A stretch of DNA of 64,000 bases from Sulfitobacter sp. EhC04 (GCF_001650875.1 NZ_LXYI01000003.1:1-64000); one strand, 5' to 3'. Shown: positions 7,955 to 17,218, counted from the stretch's first letter. Made by a program: numbers and translations. The notes: generated by a model not told the origin, from the sequence alone.

Positions 7955-8982
7955 TCCCTTTCGTCACGGCACTTGGCGTCGCGGCCAGCGGTGTCGCCGC
8001 CTTTCACCTTCTGGGCTTGCCGTTGCCCTGGCTGCTGGGGCCGATCCTGGCCTGCCTGCTTGCATCGCTCGCCGGGGTGCCGATGCGCGGAAACAAGATG
8101 CTGGGGGATGGCATGCGCACGATTCTGGGCGTTGCCGTCGGGGCGACCTTCACGGTCTCCCTGCTGATCTCCATGGGGGCGATGTGGCCAACACTGGTGC
8201 TGATCCCTGTCATGGTGCTTGCGATTGGGGCGGTTGGCGTGCCCTACTTTCAACGCCTCTGGGGGTTCGATTTCCAGACCAGCTATTACAGCGCCATGCC
8301 GGGCGGATTTCAGGACATGGTGCTGTTCGGCGAAGAGGCGGGCGCAGATGTGCGCGCCCTCTCGCTGATCCATGCAACCCGTGTCATGGTGATCGTGGTT
8401 GTCCTGCCCTTCCTGCTGAAATGGGCCTGGGATGCGGACCTCGGCAATCCGCCGGGCAAGCCTGCGGCGTCGATCCCTGCGTCGCAGCTTGCCCTGATGC
8501 TGTTCTGCGCGATTGTCGGCTGGCAGGTCGCAAAGCGGGTCGGCATGTTCGGGGCGTCGATCCTGGGGCCGCTGATCCTGGCGGCGGGCTGCGCCCTGAC
8601 GGGGCTGTTGCAATATCGTCCCCCGGCAGAGGCGGTATGGGCGGCCCAGTTCTTTATCGGCATGGGCGTCGGCACCAAATACGGCGGCGTCACGATGGCC
8701 GAGGTCCGGACGTCCGTCACGGCGGCGCTCGGCTTTTGTGTCGTGCTCATCATTCTGACGATCATCATGGCCGAGGTCATCCATCTGTTGGGTCTCGCCC
8801 CGCCGATGGAGACAATCCTTGCCTTTGCCCCGGGTGGGCAGGCCGAACTGACCGTGCTGGCCCTGATCGTCGGTGCCGATATGGCCTTTGTGGTGGCGCA
8901 CCATGTGCTCCGCATCTTCGTTGTCATCATTGGCGCGCCGCTTTTCGCGCGATTGTTCAAGACGGCGGCCACCGACCCATGA
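7951..8982 (+). CDS. AbrB family membrane protein
   Basis: 343 aa, very hydrophobic, with about 9-10 predicted membrane segments and two similar halves, each with a GP-rich turn (PWLLGPILACLL near 28; ASILGPLILAAG near 205). This is the PF05145 AbrB/ammonia-monooxygenase-named family, which consists of integral membrane proteins of unclear function; the name does not imply a transcription factor here. Such genes are often found beside tricarboxylate or organic-acid transport genes, so an organic-acid permease or auxiliary role is possible but unproven. It starts inside the GntR stop codon and ends 19 nt before the next gene in the same direction. Confidence 0.8.
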   Translation: MIPFVTALGVAASGVAAFHLLGLPLPWLLGPILACLLASLAGVPMRGNKMLGDGMRTILGVAVGATFTVSLLISMGAMWPTLVLIPVMVLAIGAVGVPYFQRLWGFDFQTSYYSAMPGGFQDMVLFGEEAGADVRALSLIHATRVMVIVVVLPFLLKWAWDADLGNPPGKPAASIPASQLALMLFCAIVGWQVAKRVGMFGASILGPLILAAGCALTGLLQYRPPAEAVWAAQFFIGMGVGTKYGGVTMAEVRTSVTAALGFCVVLIILTIIMAEVIHLLGLAPPMETILAFAPGGQAELTVLALIVGADMAFVVAHHVLRIFVVIIGAPLFARLFKTAATDP

Positions 8983-9001
8983 ACCAAAGGAAACATCAGA
9001 C

Positions 9002-9715
9002 ATGACTGCAACGCTGGACGACCTCGCGCGCGACACCCCTTTGCGGGTCGCGATCAACACGGGCAACCGGGCGCTGGTGCAAAGCGACGGGAAGGACCTG
9101 AACGGGATCAGCCCGGCACTGGCGCGGCGTCTGGCGGCAGAGATCGGGGCGCAGATGGTCCCGGTGATCTACGACGGCGCGGGCAAGGTCTTTGACGATG
9201 CGGACCATGACAAATGGGATGTGGGGTTCCTTGCCATTGATGAGAAACGGGCCAGAAAGATCGCCTTCACCCGGCCCTATATCGTGATCGAAGCGACCTT
9301 TGCCGTCCGGGCCGCCTCGGACCTGGCAGACGTGGGCGAGGTGGACCGGGCAGGCGTGCGCGTGCTGACCTCCACCGGGTCGGCCTATGACATGCACCTG
9401 ACCAAGTCGTTACAGCACGCCACGCTGGAACGCTCGGGCACCCCGCCCGAGAGCTTTGCCGAATTCCGCGAAGGGCGCTGCGATGCTGTTGCCGGTGTGC
9501 GTGAATCGCTGGCGGGCTTCTTTGGCGATGATCCGGCGGTGCGAATCCTGCCGGGCGTGTTGACATCTGTGCGGCAGGCAATGGTGCTGCCACGCGCGGA
9601 TCACCCGCTGATCGGCGCGCTCGATGATTTTGTCGCGCGGGCGATTGCGGAGGGGTTCGTGGCCGACAACACGCAGGCCCGCAAGATCAGCGCCCGGTCC
9701 AGACACCCTCATTGA
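9002..9715 (+). CDS. Solute-binding-protein (family 3)-like protein lacking a signal peptide
   Basis: 237 aa with the fold signature of amino-acid-type periplasmic binding proteins: PLRVAINTGNRAL at the start, KWDVGFLAIDEKRARKIAFTRPY in the middle and a C-terminal lobe (DAVAGVRESLAGFF). The ATG at 9002 follows AAAGGAAACATCAG. The protein begins MTATLDDLARDTPLRVAIN, with no hydrophobic leader, and no upstream in-frame start restores one without overlapping the membrane gene. It may be cytoplasmic, or may act as an enzyme or ligand sensor. Its 3' end overlaps the convergent dehydrogenase gene by 29 nt. Confidence 0.75.
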   Translation: MTATLDDLARDTPLRVAINTGNRALVQSDGKDLNGISPALARRLAAEIGAQMVPVIYDGAGKVFDDADHDKWDVGFLAIDEKRARKIAFTRPYIVIEATFAVRAASDLADVGEVDRAGVRVLTSTGSAYDMHLTKSLQHATLERSGTPPESFAEFREGRCDAVAGVRESLAGFFGDDPAVRILPGVLTSVRQAMVLPRADHPLIGALDDFVARAIAEGFVADNTQARKISARSRHPH

Positions 9716-10661
9716 TTATGTGGATCGGGGCACCATCGGCATAGGCATTGATCTGCTCGAAAATGTCCGAGAATTGCAGGTCGAATTCATCCTCGGTGAC
9801 ATAGCCGATATGGGGGGTCGCCACCACGTTCGGATGGGTGAGAAGCGGGTTGGAGACATCCGTGAGCGGTTCGTGATCAAAGACGTCCACAGCCGCATGA
9901 AGGCGCCCCTTGGCAATCTCTGCCTCAAGCACGCCCTTGTCGACCAACCCCGACCGCGAGGTATTCACGAACAATGCCCGTGGCTGCATCGCGGCCAGGT
10001 CCGCTGCGGTGATGATGCCGCGTGTCTCGGGTTTCAGGCGGATGTGTACGCTCACGATATCGGAGGTGGCAAAGAACGCCTCGCGCGAGGGTGCGACAGT
10101 CTCCCCGTCCTGTGCGGCCCGCGCACGGCCCGCATCGGAGGCCCACCATTGTACCTTAATGCCCATCGCTTTCGCATATTCCGCGACGGCCCCGGCAATC
10201 CGACCATAGCCATAAAGGCCAAGGGTGCGACCGCGAAGGGTCCGCCCGACGCCGGACTGCCAGCCCCCGGCCTTGAGCGACGCCACCTGCTGCGGGATCT
10301 GGCGATAGCTGGCCAGGATCAGCGCCAGCGTGTGTTCCGCCGCAGCATAAGAAGGTGTGCCGCCGTGCATGTTCGAACACAATAGCACCTTGTTCGCGGT
10401 ACAGGCATCCACATCGACATGCGGATAGACACTGCGTTGGGAGATCAGCCTGAGATTCGGCAAAAGCGCCAGCAGGTCGGCACCGACCGGCGTGCGTTCC
10501 CGGAATAGCACCAGCGCCTCCGCCTCCTTCACGCGTTCGGCAAGGGCGGCCGGGTCAGGCTGATGGTCCGTCCAGACAGTGACGTCGTGACGGTCCAGCA
10601 GCGAAAAACACGGCAGCCCGCGCAGCGTGTCGAACCAATCGTCAAGGATATGAACTTTCAT
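9687..10661 (-). CDS. D-2-hydroxyacid dehydrogenase, NAD-dependent
   Basis: 324 aa of the D-isomer-specific 2-hydroxyacid dehydrogenase family (SerA-like). The Rossmann motif is GLYGYGRIAGAV near residue 150. The catalytic residues are visible as R in VNTSRSGLVD, E in VFDHEPL and H in TPHIGYVTED. The start MKVHILDDW was chosen by family alignment; the frame is open further upstream but into prpF. It is the last gene of the operon tctC - tctAB - prpF - this gene, 40 nt after prpF. It may reduce or oxidise a hydroxy acid made during tricarboxylate breakdown, but the substrate cannot be read from the sequence. Confidence 0.85.
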   Translation of the reverse strand: MKVHILDDWFDTLRGLPCFSLLDRHDVTVWTDHQPDPAALAERVKEAEALVLFRERTPVGADLLALLPNLRLISQRSVYPHVDVDACTANKVLLCSNMHGGTPSYAAAEHTLALILASYRQIPQQVASLKAGGWQSGVGRTLRGRTLGLYGYGRIAGAVAEYAKAMGIKVQWWASDAGRARAAQDGETVAPSREAFFATSDIVSVHIRLKPETRGIITAADLAAMQPRALFVNTSRSGLVDKGVLEAEIAKGRLHAAVDVFDHEPLTDVSNPLLTHPNVVATPHIGYVTEDEFDLQFSDIFEQINAYADGAPIHIINEGVWTGR

Positions 10662-10701
10662 CGGGTTTCCGCTCCGCAATTTGTGGGGGATCGCCGTGCG
10701 A

Positions 10702-11793
10702 TCACGCCCTTTTCCAGATACCGCTTGGCACAAATACCTCACCGGCTGCAAGCTTGCGCGCGGTCCGGACCAGACCGGCCGACCGCAAGCTGAAGCCGCT
10801 TGCGGTATTCTCGAAATCCACAACGACGTCGATGGTGCCGGTGGCATGTTCCAATGTAATTGTGGCGGGTGTCTCATTGGGGATCGCAGCCATGCCCCCG
10901 GCCACCGTGCCGGGCGTCAGCACAGATGAGGCAAGGCATTGCGCGCCGGTCACGGCCATTGAGGGGTGGCATTTCCACGGCATGAAATACCGCGTCGCAA
11001 TGGTGCCGCCCTGCGTCGCGGGGGCCAGCAGCCCGAATTTCGGCGTCACGGATTTGGAAACGTCTCCCATCCCCATACGCTTGCCCGCCTCCAGCCGGAT
11101 GGCCTCCATCAGGACGTAGAAACCCGCGTTCTCGTCCAGTTCCGCCGCGGTTTCATAGCCGGTCAGGCCAAAGTCTGCGGCCCTGGCAATCACCAAGGGC
11201 ATCGCCACGTCCATGCAGGTCACTTCGATCCCGTTGATCGTGTCGATCAGGTTGCCCGTCGGCAGGAATGCCCCTGTCACGCCCCCCACCGTATCCATGA
11301 ATTGCAGTGCCACCGGGGCGGATGTCCCCGGCACGCCGTCGATCTGCGCGGTGCCGTCATAGCTGACAGCCCCGCCGGGCGTCTGCACGATTGCGGCCAC
11401 CCTGGCCTCTGTGTTGACGGCGCGGATGTTGACGGTCGTTTGACCCTCCTGCGCCTCGACCAGCCCCATTTCGATGGCGGCAGGGCCGACGCCGGACAGG
11501 ATATTGCCGCAGGTCGGTTTGAAATCGACCAGCCGGTCCTCGACGCTGACCTGCGCGAAAAAGTAATCGATATCGGCCCATTCATCGCCCGAGCGCGACA
11601 GCATCGCCACCTTCGTCGTCACCGCCGCCCCGCCGCCCACACCGTCGATGTTGAGCGGATGCCCCGAGCCGACAATCGCGATCAGCGTTTCGGCAAGGGT
11701 TTCAAGGTCCTCGGGCAGATCGGCGCGGTTCATATAGGGCCCGCGCGAGGTGCCGCCCCGCATGAGGACGAAGGGGATTGCGGTCTGGGTCAT
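10702..11793 (-). CDS. prpF: PrpF family isomerase (aconitate / methylaconitate type)
   Basis: 363 aa. PrpF proteins are diaminopimelate-epimerase-fold isomerases that move the double bond of aconitate-type acids. The start MTQTAIPFVLMRGGTSRGPY matches the family N-terminus (MRGGTSRG). The central FKPTCGNILSGVGP holds the conserved cysteine and glycines. With a tricarballylate dehydrogenase and a Tct transporter next door, trans/cis-aconitate isomerisation is the most sensible reaction; 2-methylaconitate or 4-oxalomesaconate are alternatives, since no methylcitrate genes are present. It begins 10 nt after tctAB in the same operon. Confidence 0.82.
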   Translation of the reverse strand: MTQTAIPFVLMRGGTSRGPYMNRADLPEDLETLAETLIAIVGSGHPLNIDGVGGGAAVTTKVAMLSRSGDEWADIDYFFAQVSVEDRLVDFKPTCGNILSGVGPAAIEMGLVEAQEGQTTVNIRAVNTEARVAAIVQTPGGAVSYDGTAQIDGVPGTSAPVALQFMDTVGGVTGAFLPTGNLIDTINGIEVTCMDVAMPLVIARAADFGLTGYETAAELDENAGFYVLMEAIRLEAGKRMGMGDVSKSVTPKFGLLAPATQGGTIATRYFMPWKCHPSMAVTGAQCLASSVLTPGTVAGGMAAIPNETPATITLEHATGTIDVVVDFENTASGFSLRSAGLVRTARKLAAGEVFVPSGIWKRA

Positions 11794-11803
11794 GACATCA
11801 CCC

Positions 11804-13831
11804 TCAGTTAAAGGGCCAGGGGAAATTGGTGTATTCCTGCAAAAGCCCTGGCGGGAAATCACGGTTCAGCAGCCATGCCATGGCGCACATGAAGGCGATG
11901 CCGACGCCCGTGTAGATCACGGAGAAAAGCAGGCTGACGCCCGCGCGCAGCTTCATGAAGGTGAACAGGAATATTCCCAGCGCCAGAATGAAGCCCAGCA
12001 GCGCGGTCAGCGCCAGCAGCCCCGCAAACCACGACAGCGTCGGCCACAACCCGTGGGTCGCATTGGCGTCATCGCCGTTCAGCTCGCGGTCGGCAAAGAT
12101 CGTGTCGGCCTCGGGCTTCAGCATCATGCGGACGATCAGCGCGGCGCAGCCCAGCAGGCAAACCCCTGCAACGAACATCGGAAAGACCCGGTCGCGGCTG
12201 TAGGCCGGGATCGACCAGGCGTCGAAGTAGGCATAGGCGATATAGCCGGTGATGATCAGCAGGAACACGAAGGGCGCCCGCTTCGATCCGGACTGCACGT
12301 CGCCCTCGGCCAGGATGTTCTTGGCCTGACGCAGCCCCAGCACGACGGAAACAACCGTGATGATCAGCAGGATGATGACGATGGGCGAGAAGATATATTC
12401 GATCCCTTCGCCAAAGCTCTTGCGGAACTGGCTTTGCGCGATCTGCACGGCCTGGTTGGCATAGGTCTCTGCCGGGCGGGCCAGCACAAACCCGATCAGG
12501 AACGCCGGACGCGACCAGTCAAAGCGGCGCATCATGATGCCGAGGAAACCGATACCCAGAAGCGCCACCAGATCCATCAGGTTCTGCCCCGACTGAAAGG
12601 CCGCAAAACTGATGATCATGAACAGGAACGGGGCCAGCAGCGCGAAACGGATCGTCGTCAGCCTGGCGATGCCGCCCGAGGCCGCGATGCAGATGACCGT
12701 GCCGACCACATTGGCCAGCGCCAGCAGCCAGACAATGGAATAGGTGATATCAAGGTTGTTCTTCAACATGGCCGGGCCGACCTCGATCTGGCCGGAACCC
12801 AGCAGGGCAATCGCGCCGATGAAGATCGCCATGGAGCCGGACCCCGGAATGCCGAACAGCAAGGTCGGCACCAGCCCGCCGCCCTCCTTGGCGTTGTTCG
12901 AGCTTTCCGGCCCGATCACGCCACGCACTTCACCCTTGCCGAATTGCGACTTGTCCTTGGTGGTCTGCACCGCATGGCCATAGGCGATCCAGTCGACGAC
13001 AGACCCGCCAAGGCCGGGGATAACCCCCACGACCACCCCGATGATGGAACAGCGGACCGACAGCCAGATGTTGGCCCACCAGTCCCTGACGCCTTCCAGC
13101 CAGCCGCCGCCAAGCTGCGGTTCGCGTGCAATCGCGCGGTCCTGCCGGAGCAGCGAGATGATCTCGGGGATGGCAAAGATGCCAAGGCCGACGATAACCA
13201 GCTTCAGCCCATCAGCCAGATAGGGAAAATCATAGGACGACATACGCAGATCACCCGAGGATGCGCCCTCGCCAATCGTACCGATCAGCATGCCCAGACC
13301 GGCGGCGACAATGCCCTTGATGGCAACGCGGCCGGCAAGGATGCCGACCATCGACAGACCGAAGATCGTGATCATCAGCAACTCCGGCGTGCGGAATTCC
13401 AGCACGATGGGCCGGGCGATCAGGATAAAGACCGTCAGGAAGCTGGCACCAACCAGCCCCCCGAACAGCGAGGATGCAAAGGCGGCCGACAGCGCCCGCG
13501 CGGCCTGTCCCTTCTTGGCCATGGGAAAGCCGTCCAGCACCGTTGCCTGACTGGCAGACGACCCCGGAATGCCCATCAGCACAGAGGCGAAAGTGTCCGA
13601 GGTCGGCACAACGGCGACCATGCCCACCATGAGCGCAAGCCCCATGATCGGGTCCATTCCGAACATGAACGGCAACAGCAACGACAGCCCCGCGATGCCA
13701 CCCAGACCGGGAAACACCCCGATGCAAAGCCCCATCAAGACACCCAGTACGAGGTAACCGAGCACGATGGGCTGCAAAATCAGCCCCCATGCACTGCCCA
13801 GGGCGGGCAGCGCCTCCATGACCACATCCAT
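11804..13831 (-). CDS. tctA: Tripartite tricarboxylate transporter, fused TctA-TctB
   Basis: 675 aa. Residues 1 to about 500 are a TctA large permease with duplicated family motifs (GVFPGLGGIAGLSLLLP near 38; VGVIPGLGGSVVDWIAYG near 270) and the loops GIPGSSASQATVLDG and LLFGIPGSGSMAIF. About 150 further residues with four or so membrane segments form a TctB small permease. TctA and TctB are usually separate (about 500 and 150 aa), so the fusion accounts for the length. There is no stop or frameshift between the parts. The transporter imports di- or tricarboxylates using ion gradients with the periplasmic TctC. It lies downstream of tctC across a GC-rich hairpin. Confidence 0.9.
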   Translation of the reverse strand: MDVVMEALPALGSAWGLILQPIVLGYLVLGVLMGLCIGVFPGLGGIAGLSLLLPFMFGMDPIMGLALMVGMVAVVPTSDTFASVLMGIPGSSASQATVLDGFPMAKKGQAARALSAAFASSLFGGLVGASFLTVFILIARPIVLEFRTPELLMITIFGLSMVGILAGRVAIKGIVAAGLGMLIGTIGEGASSGDLRMSSYDFPYLADGLKLVIVGLGIFAIPEIISLLRQDRAIAREPQLGGGWLEGVRDWWANIWLSVRCSIIGVVVGVIPGLGGSVVDWIAYGHAVQTTKDKSQFGKGEVRGVIGPESSNNAKEGGGLVPTLLFGIPGSGSMAIFIGAIALLGSGQIEVGPAMLKNNLDITYSIVWLLALANVVGTVICIAASGGIARLTTIRFALLAPFLFMIISFAAFQSGQNLMDLVALLGIGFLGIMMRRFDWSRPAFLIGFVLARPAETYANQAVQIAQSQFRKSFGEGIEYIFSPIVIILLIITVVSVVLGLRQAKNILAEGDVQSGSKRAPFVFLLIITGYIAYAYFDAWSIPAYSRDRVFPMFVAGVCLLGCAALIVRMMLKPEADTIFADRELNGDDANATHGLWPTLSWFAGLLALTALLGFILALGIFLFTFMKLRAGVSLLFSVIYTGVGIAFMCAMAWLLNRDFPPGLLQEYTNFPWPFN

Positions 13832-13860
13832 GACAAATCCTCCCGATCCGCTTGGTCAAA

Positions 13861-13882
13861 CGCCCCGCCCGATGGCGGGGCG
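13861..13882 (-). terminator. Intercistronic hairpin between tctC and tctAB
   Basis: A 9-bp perfect stem (CGCCCCGCC / GGCGGGGCG) with a 4-nt loop sits in the 66-nt gap. On the transcribed strand it is followed by GTTTG rather than a long T run, so it more likely protects or attenuates the tctC message, allowing more binding protein than permease, than ends transcription fully. Confidence 0.6.
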
Positions 13883-13897
13883 CTCGCAAAGCGGGTC

Positions 13898-15004
13898 CTA
13901 GTTCAGCGACACGCCGTATCGTTCCTGCAACCAGTTCACGATGAATGCCTTGGCCTCGGGGGTGACCTTAGTGGCGCTATCAAGCGCCTTTTTTGCAGGC
14001 GCACCGGTCATCTGCGGATACTTGCCCAGACGCTTCTCCGAAATCGCAGCGAAATCGGGACGTGCCTTGATTGTCTCGAAGGCCGCGGTGTAGGTCGCGA
14101 TCGCCGCATCGGAGGCACCATTGGGCAGGAACACCATCTTCTGCGCCGGGAAGCCCGCGATAAAGAACGCCTTCCACGCATCCCAGCTTTCGCCTGAAGT
14201 CTCGCAGCCTTCGGTGGCTTCGCAGACTTCCTTGAAGGTCGGAATGTCGGGGAAGGTCGGATCGCGCACGATGTTGCCATCATCATCCAGCGCGCCCCAG
14301 GTCATCATCGGCACGGCGGTGCCCGCCTCGACCAGTGGCGTGACGCCCGACAGATAGGAGGAGGATGTCTGATAGTCGATATTGGCTTCGCCGCGCTCGA
14401 ACATCAGACGGCCATCGCCACGGCCCTTGATGCCCATGACACTTTCGACATTCAGACCCAGCATTTCCCATGCCAGCGTCGGGACCAGATCAAGACGGGT
14501 GGCACCCTGGTTGCCATAGATGAAATCGGTTTCCTTCAACGCACTTGCGTCCATGCCGTCCATCTTCTCCGCCAGGTCCGGCGGCAGATAGGCGACACCG
14601 CCGGTGCCGGAGGCCAATACGACGTTCCAGTCGGCATAGTCGAACTTGACGCGCGGATCACCCAGCAGGAACGGGAACTGGGTGGAGCCGCTGGAGCCGA
14701 AGATGGTCGTGCCATCCTCGAATGTCTGCGACTGGAAATAATTGGCACCCTTGGTCGAACCGGCACCGGGCATGAACTTTACCACAACGGTGGGCTGACC
14801 CGGCAGCGCCTCGGACAGAAGCGGGGCATAGAAGTTGGCCCATTTGGCAGAACCCCCGGTTTCCGAGAACGGGATGATCCATTCGACGGTCTTGCCCGCC
14901 ATATCCATGGCGTGGCTTTCGGCATGTGCCTTGACCGAGAATGTCGCGGCGGCAGCGGCGACAAGGCCAGCGGCCACGCGCGGCGTGGTTTTGAAAGTGG
15001 ACAT
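13898..15004 (-). CDS. tctC: Tricarboxylate-binding periplasmic protein TctC
   Basis: 368 aa from the ATG at 15004, preceded by GGGAGG. A signal peptide is present (residues 1-29, ending VKAHAES). The mature part has the Bug/TctC opening KTVEWIIPFSETGGSAKWAN and the later VVVKFMPGAGSTKGANYF. The family binds carboxylates and hands them to TctAB. It is longer than typical Bug proteins (about 325 aa) and carries insertions such as VCEATEGCETSGESWD with a probable disulfide. It is the first gene of the minus-strand operon and is divergent from tctD. Confidence 0.88.
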   Translation of the reverse strand: MSTFKTTPRVAAGLVAAAAATFSVKAHAESHAMDMAGKTVEWIIPFSETGGSAKWANFYAPLLSEALPGQPTVVVKFMPGAGSTKGANYFQSQTFEDGTTIFGSSGSTQFPFLLGDPRVKFDYADWNVVLASGTGGVAYLPPDLAEKMDGMDASALKETDFIYGNQGATRLDLVPTLAWEMLGLNVESVMGIKGRGDGRLMFERGEANIDYQTSSSYLSGVTPLVEAGTAVPMMTWGALDDDGNIVRDPTFPDIPTFKEVCEATEGCETSGESWDAWKAFFIAGFPAQKMVFLPNGASDAAIATYTAAFETIKARPDFAAISEKRLGKYPQMTGAPAKKALDSATKVTPEAKAFIVNWLQERYGVSLN

Positions 15005-15146
15005 ATCTTCCTCCCTTGAATGCAGTCCCCTACGTTGAGGGGACCAAATTAGAATCACGAGGGGGTGTCCGCCCCCTGTTGATCTAGGTTGACTGACCTG
15101 CGAACCTTTCATGAAACTTGCATGTGGAAAATTAGGGCCCGATGCC
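15005..15146. promoter_or_regulatory. Divergent promoter region tctC / tctDE
   Basis: The 142-nt gap holds two small dyads: GTCCCCT (15025-15031) with AGGGGAC (15038-15044), and GGGGG (15061-15065) with CCCCC (15072-15076). The first overlaps the expected 5' untranslated region of tctC. Because the response regulator is encoded alongside, one of these is a plausible TctD site; in the family TctD activates tctC transcription when substrate is sensed. Confidence 0.4.
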
Positions 15147-15821
15147 GTGCGGATTACGCTGATCGAGGACAACAGCAGCCTTGCGAAAGGCATATGTTAC
15201 CGTCTGGAAGACGCAGGCCATGCCGTGGACCATCTGGCCGACGGCACCGAAGCGGCAAGGTATCTGCAAGGTGACGGGGCCGATCTGGTCATCCTCGACA
15301 TCAACCTGCCGGGCACCGACGGGTTGACGCTGCTGCGTCAGATGCGCCAGCGGGGCGACTTACGGCCCGTGATCCTGCTGACCGCGCGGGCCGAGACCGA
15401 AGACCGCGTGCTCGGGCTTGATGCCGGTGCCGACGATTATCTGATCAAACCCTTCGAGATGGCCGAACTTGAAGCCCGCGTTCGCGCCCTGCTGCGCAGA
15501 CGTGCCATCCCCCAGCAACAACTGGAGGCCGTTGGTGCGCTTCAATACGATGTCGCCGGTCGCCAGCTGTTCGATGGCGAAACCGAAATCGACCTGCCGC
15601 GCCGCGAGATGTCGATGTTCGAATGCCTTTTTGCCGCTAATGGCAGGTTGGTGACCAAAAATACCCTGCTGGATCATGCCTATGGCGTCGGCACCGACGT
15701 GGCCGACACAGTGGTCGAGGTTTATGTCTCGCGCCTGCGCCGCAGGCTCAGCCCGCATGGCATCCAGATCAGGACACAGCGCGGTCTTGGCTATCAGCTA
15801 TTGGCCGGGCCGGAGGCATGA
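15147..15821 (+). CDS. tctD: OmpR-type response regulator TctD
   Basis: About 224 aa with the GTG at 15147 as start, because the protein then begins VRITLIEDNSSLAKG like the family; an upstream in-frame ATG at 15111 would add 12 residues. The receiver domain has the acidic pair E-D (LIEDN), phospho-acceptor D51 (LVILDINLPG), T (LLTARAE) and K (YLIKPFEM). The C-terminal OmpR/PhoB winged helix has LPRREMSMFECLFAA and VVEVYVSRLRRRL. The pair is homologous to TctDE of tricarboxylate transport systems. It overlaps the sensor gene by 4 nt. Confidence 0.87.
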   Translation: MRITLIEDNSSLAKGICYRLEDAGHAVDHLADGTEAARYLQGDGADLVILDINLPGTDGLTLLRQMRQRGDLRPVILLTARAETEDRVLGLDAGADDYLIKPFEMAELEARVRALLRRRAIPQQQLEAVGALQYDVAGRQLFDGETEIDLPRREMSMFECLFAANGRLVTKNTLLDHAYGVGTDVADTVVEVYVSRLRRRLSPHGIQIRTQRGLGYQLLAGPEA

Positions 15822-17218
15822 GGGCGCATTCGCTCCGCTCCCGGCTGATCCTGATCATCCTGACCCCTTTGCTGCTGATCGCCCTGATCGCGGGGATCTG
15901 GCAATACAGGACAACGACACTGCGGGCCGAAGGCATCTTTGACCGCGGTCTGTTGTCTGCGGCCCTTGCCATCTCGCGCGATATCGCGGTGTCGGACGGC
16001 GACGCACTCAGCCCGCCGACCAGGGCCATCCTCAGCGATACCTCGGGCGGCGAAATCTTCTATCACGTCTATGCGCCCGACGGTGTCTTTGTGACGGGCT
16101 ACGCCACCCCGCCGGTACAGCCGGTGACGGCCCCGCAAAATCCGGCCGAACCCTTTTATTACGACGCCCGTTACAGGGACGAGAACGTGCGCGTTCTGCG
16201 GTTTCAGGACGGCACGACAGTCAGCGGTGTCAGCGGGGTTTTCAACATCACGGTCTGGCAGAAGTCCGACGTGCGCAACAGCTTTGTGCGCGAAGTCGTG
16301 ACGCGGTCCTTCACTGTCATCGGCCTGCTGGTGGCCTCGGTGGCATTTGTCGTCTGGTTCGGCGTCGCCATCGGCCTGCGCCCCCTCTTGGATCTGGAAA
16401 CGGCCATTGCCCGCCGGACACCCTCCGATCTGGAACCGATCCGCCGTCCGGTGCCGATAGAGGCCCGCAAACTTGTCGAGACTCTGAACATCCTGCTGGA
16501 CCGCGTCTCTCGTCGGATCAGCTCAAAGGATGAATTCATCTCGAACGCCGCCCATCAGTTGAGAAACCCTGTCGCCGGTGTGCTTGCCCTGGCAGAGGCC
16601 GTACAGAACGCCCCCAGCCGTGCATCCGCCATCGCGCGCAGCGCCGAACTGGTCGAGGCCGCCCGCGAGGCAAGCAGCCTGACGAACCAGCTTCTGTCCT
16701 TCGAGCGGGCAAGCGGAACAGATGTCGACCGCTCCGGCACAAAGATCGAGTTGCAAACCCTCCTGCGCCAGATCGCTGAGCGCTTCAGGCTTCAGATCGC
16801 GCCGCGGCAGGTGGATCTGATCCTCACGCTTGCCGACGAGGCCGTGACGATCCAGGGCGACGAAATCATGTTGCAGGAGGCCTTTTTGAACCTGTTGATG
16901 AACGCGGTGGTTCACGGCGGCCCAGAGATGTCCGCGATAGCAATCAGTCTTGCCAAGAAAGAAGGGATGGCCGTCATCGAGGTAAAAGATGACGGCGTCG
17001 GCATACCGCGTGAAAAATTCGTCCAGGCGGTCAGCCGTTTCAGTCAGGCCAACGGCGGACCGGGCAGCGGGCTGGGCCTGCCCATCGCCGCACGGGTGAT
17101 GGAAAACCACGGCGGATCGCTCAGGCTTCTCGATACATCGGTGGGAACGGTAGTTCGGCTCGGGCTTCCATTGATTGACCGCGACATACCGCCCGACCGC
17201 CGCCGCAGAAGCGACTGA
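15818..17218 (+). CDS. tctE: Sensor histidine kinase TctE
   Basis: 466 aa. The first membrane segment is at residues 9-27 (LILIILTPLLLIALIAGIW). A periplasmic domain of the 2CSK_N type runs to about 165, the second membrane segment is near 165-187, then HAMP-like and HisKA regions with the phospho-accepting H246 (FISNAAHQLRNPVAG). The ATPase domain has an N-box NLLMNAVVHGG, G1 VKDDGVGI and G2 GSGLGLPI. It presumably senses tricarboxylate, perhaps with loaded TctC, and phosphorylates TctD. It is co-transcribed with tctD. Confidence 0.88.
   Translation: MRAHSLRSRLILIILTPLLLIALIAGIWQYRTTTLRAEGIFDRGLLSAALAISRDIAVSDGDALSPPTRAILSDTSGGEIFYHVYAPDGVFVTGYATPPVQPVTAPQNPAEPFYYDARYRDENVRVLRFQDGTTVSGVSGVFNITVWQKSDVRNSFVREVVTRSFTVIGLLVASVAFVVWFGVAIGLRPLLDLETAIARRTPSDLEPIRRPVPIEARKLVETLNILLDRVSRRISSKDEFISNAAHQLRNPVAGVLALAEAVQNAPSRASAIARSAELVEAAREASSLTNQLLSFERASGTDVDRSGTKIELQTLLRQIAERFRLQIAPRQVDLILTLADEAVTIQGDEIMLQEAFLNLLMNAVVHGGPEMSAIAISLAKKEGMAVIEVKDDGVGIPREKFVQAVSRFSQANGGPGSGLGLPIAARVMENHGGSLRLLDTSVGTVVRLGLPLIDRDIPPDRRRRSD

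Noticed and set aside
11750..14197. 815-codon open frame on the plus strand
   Set aside because: It lies antisense to prpF, tctAB and the end of tctC, which have clear family motifs. The translation is a low-complexity Gln/Arg/Asp/His-rich string caused by high GC.
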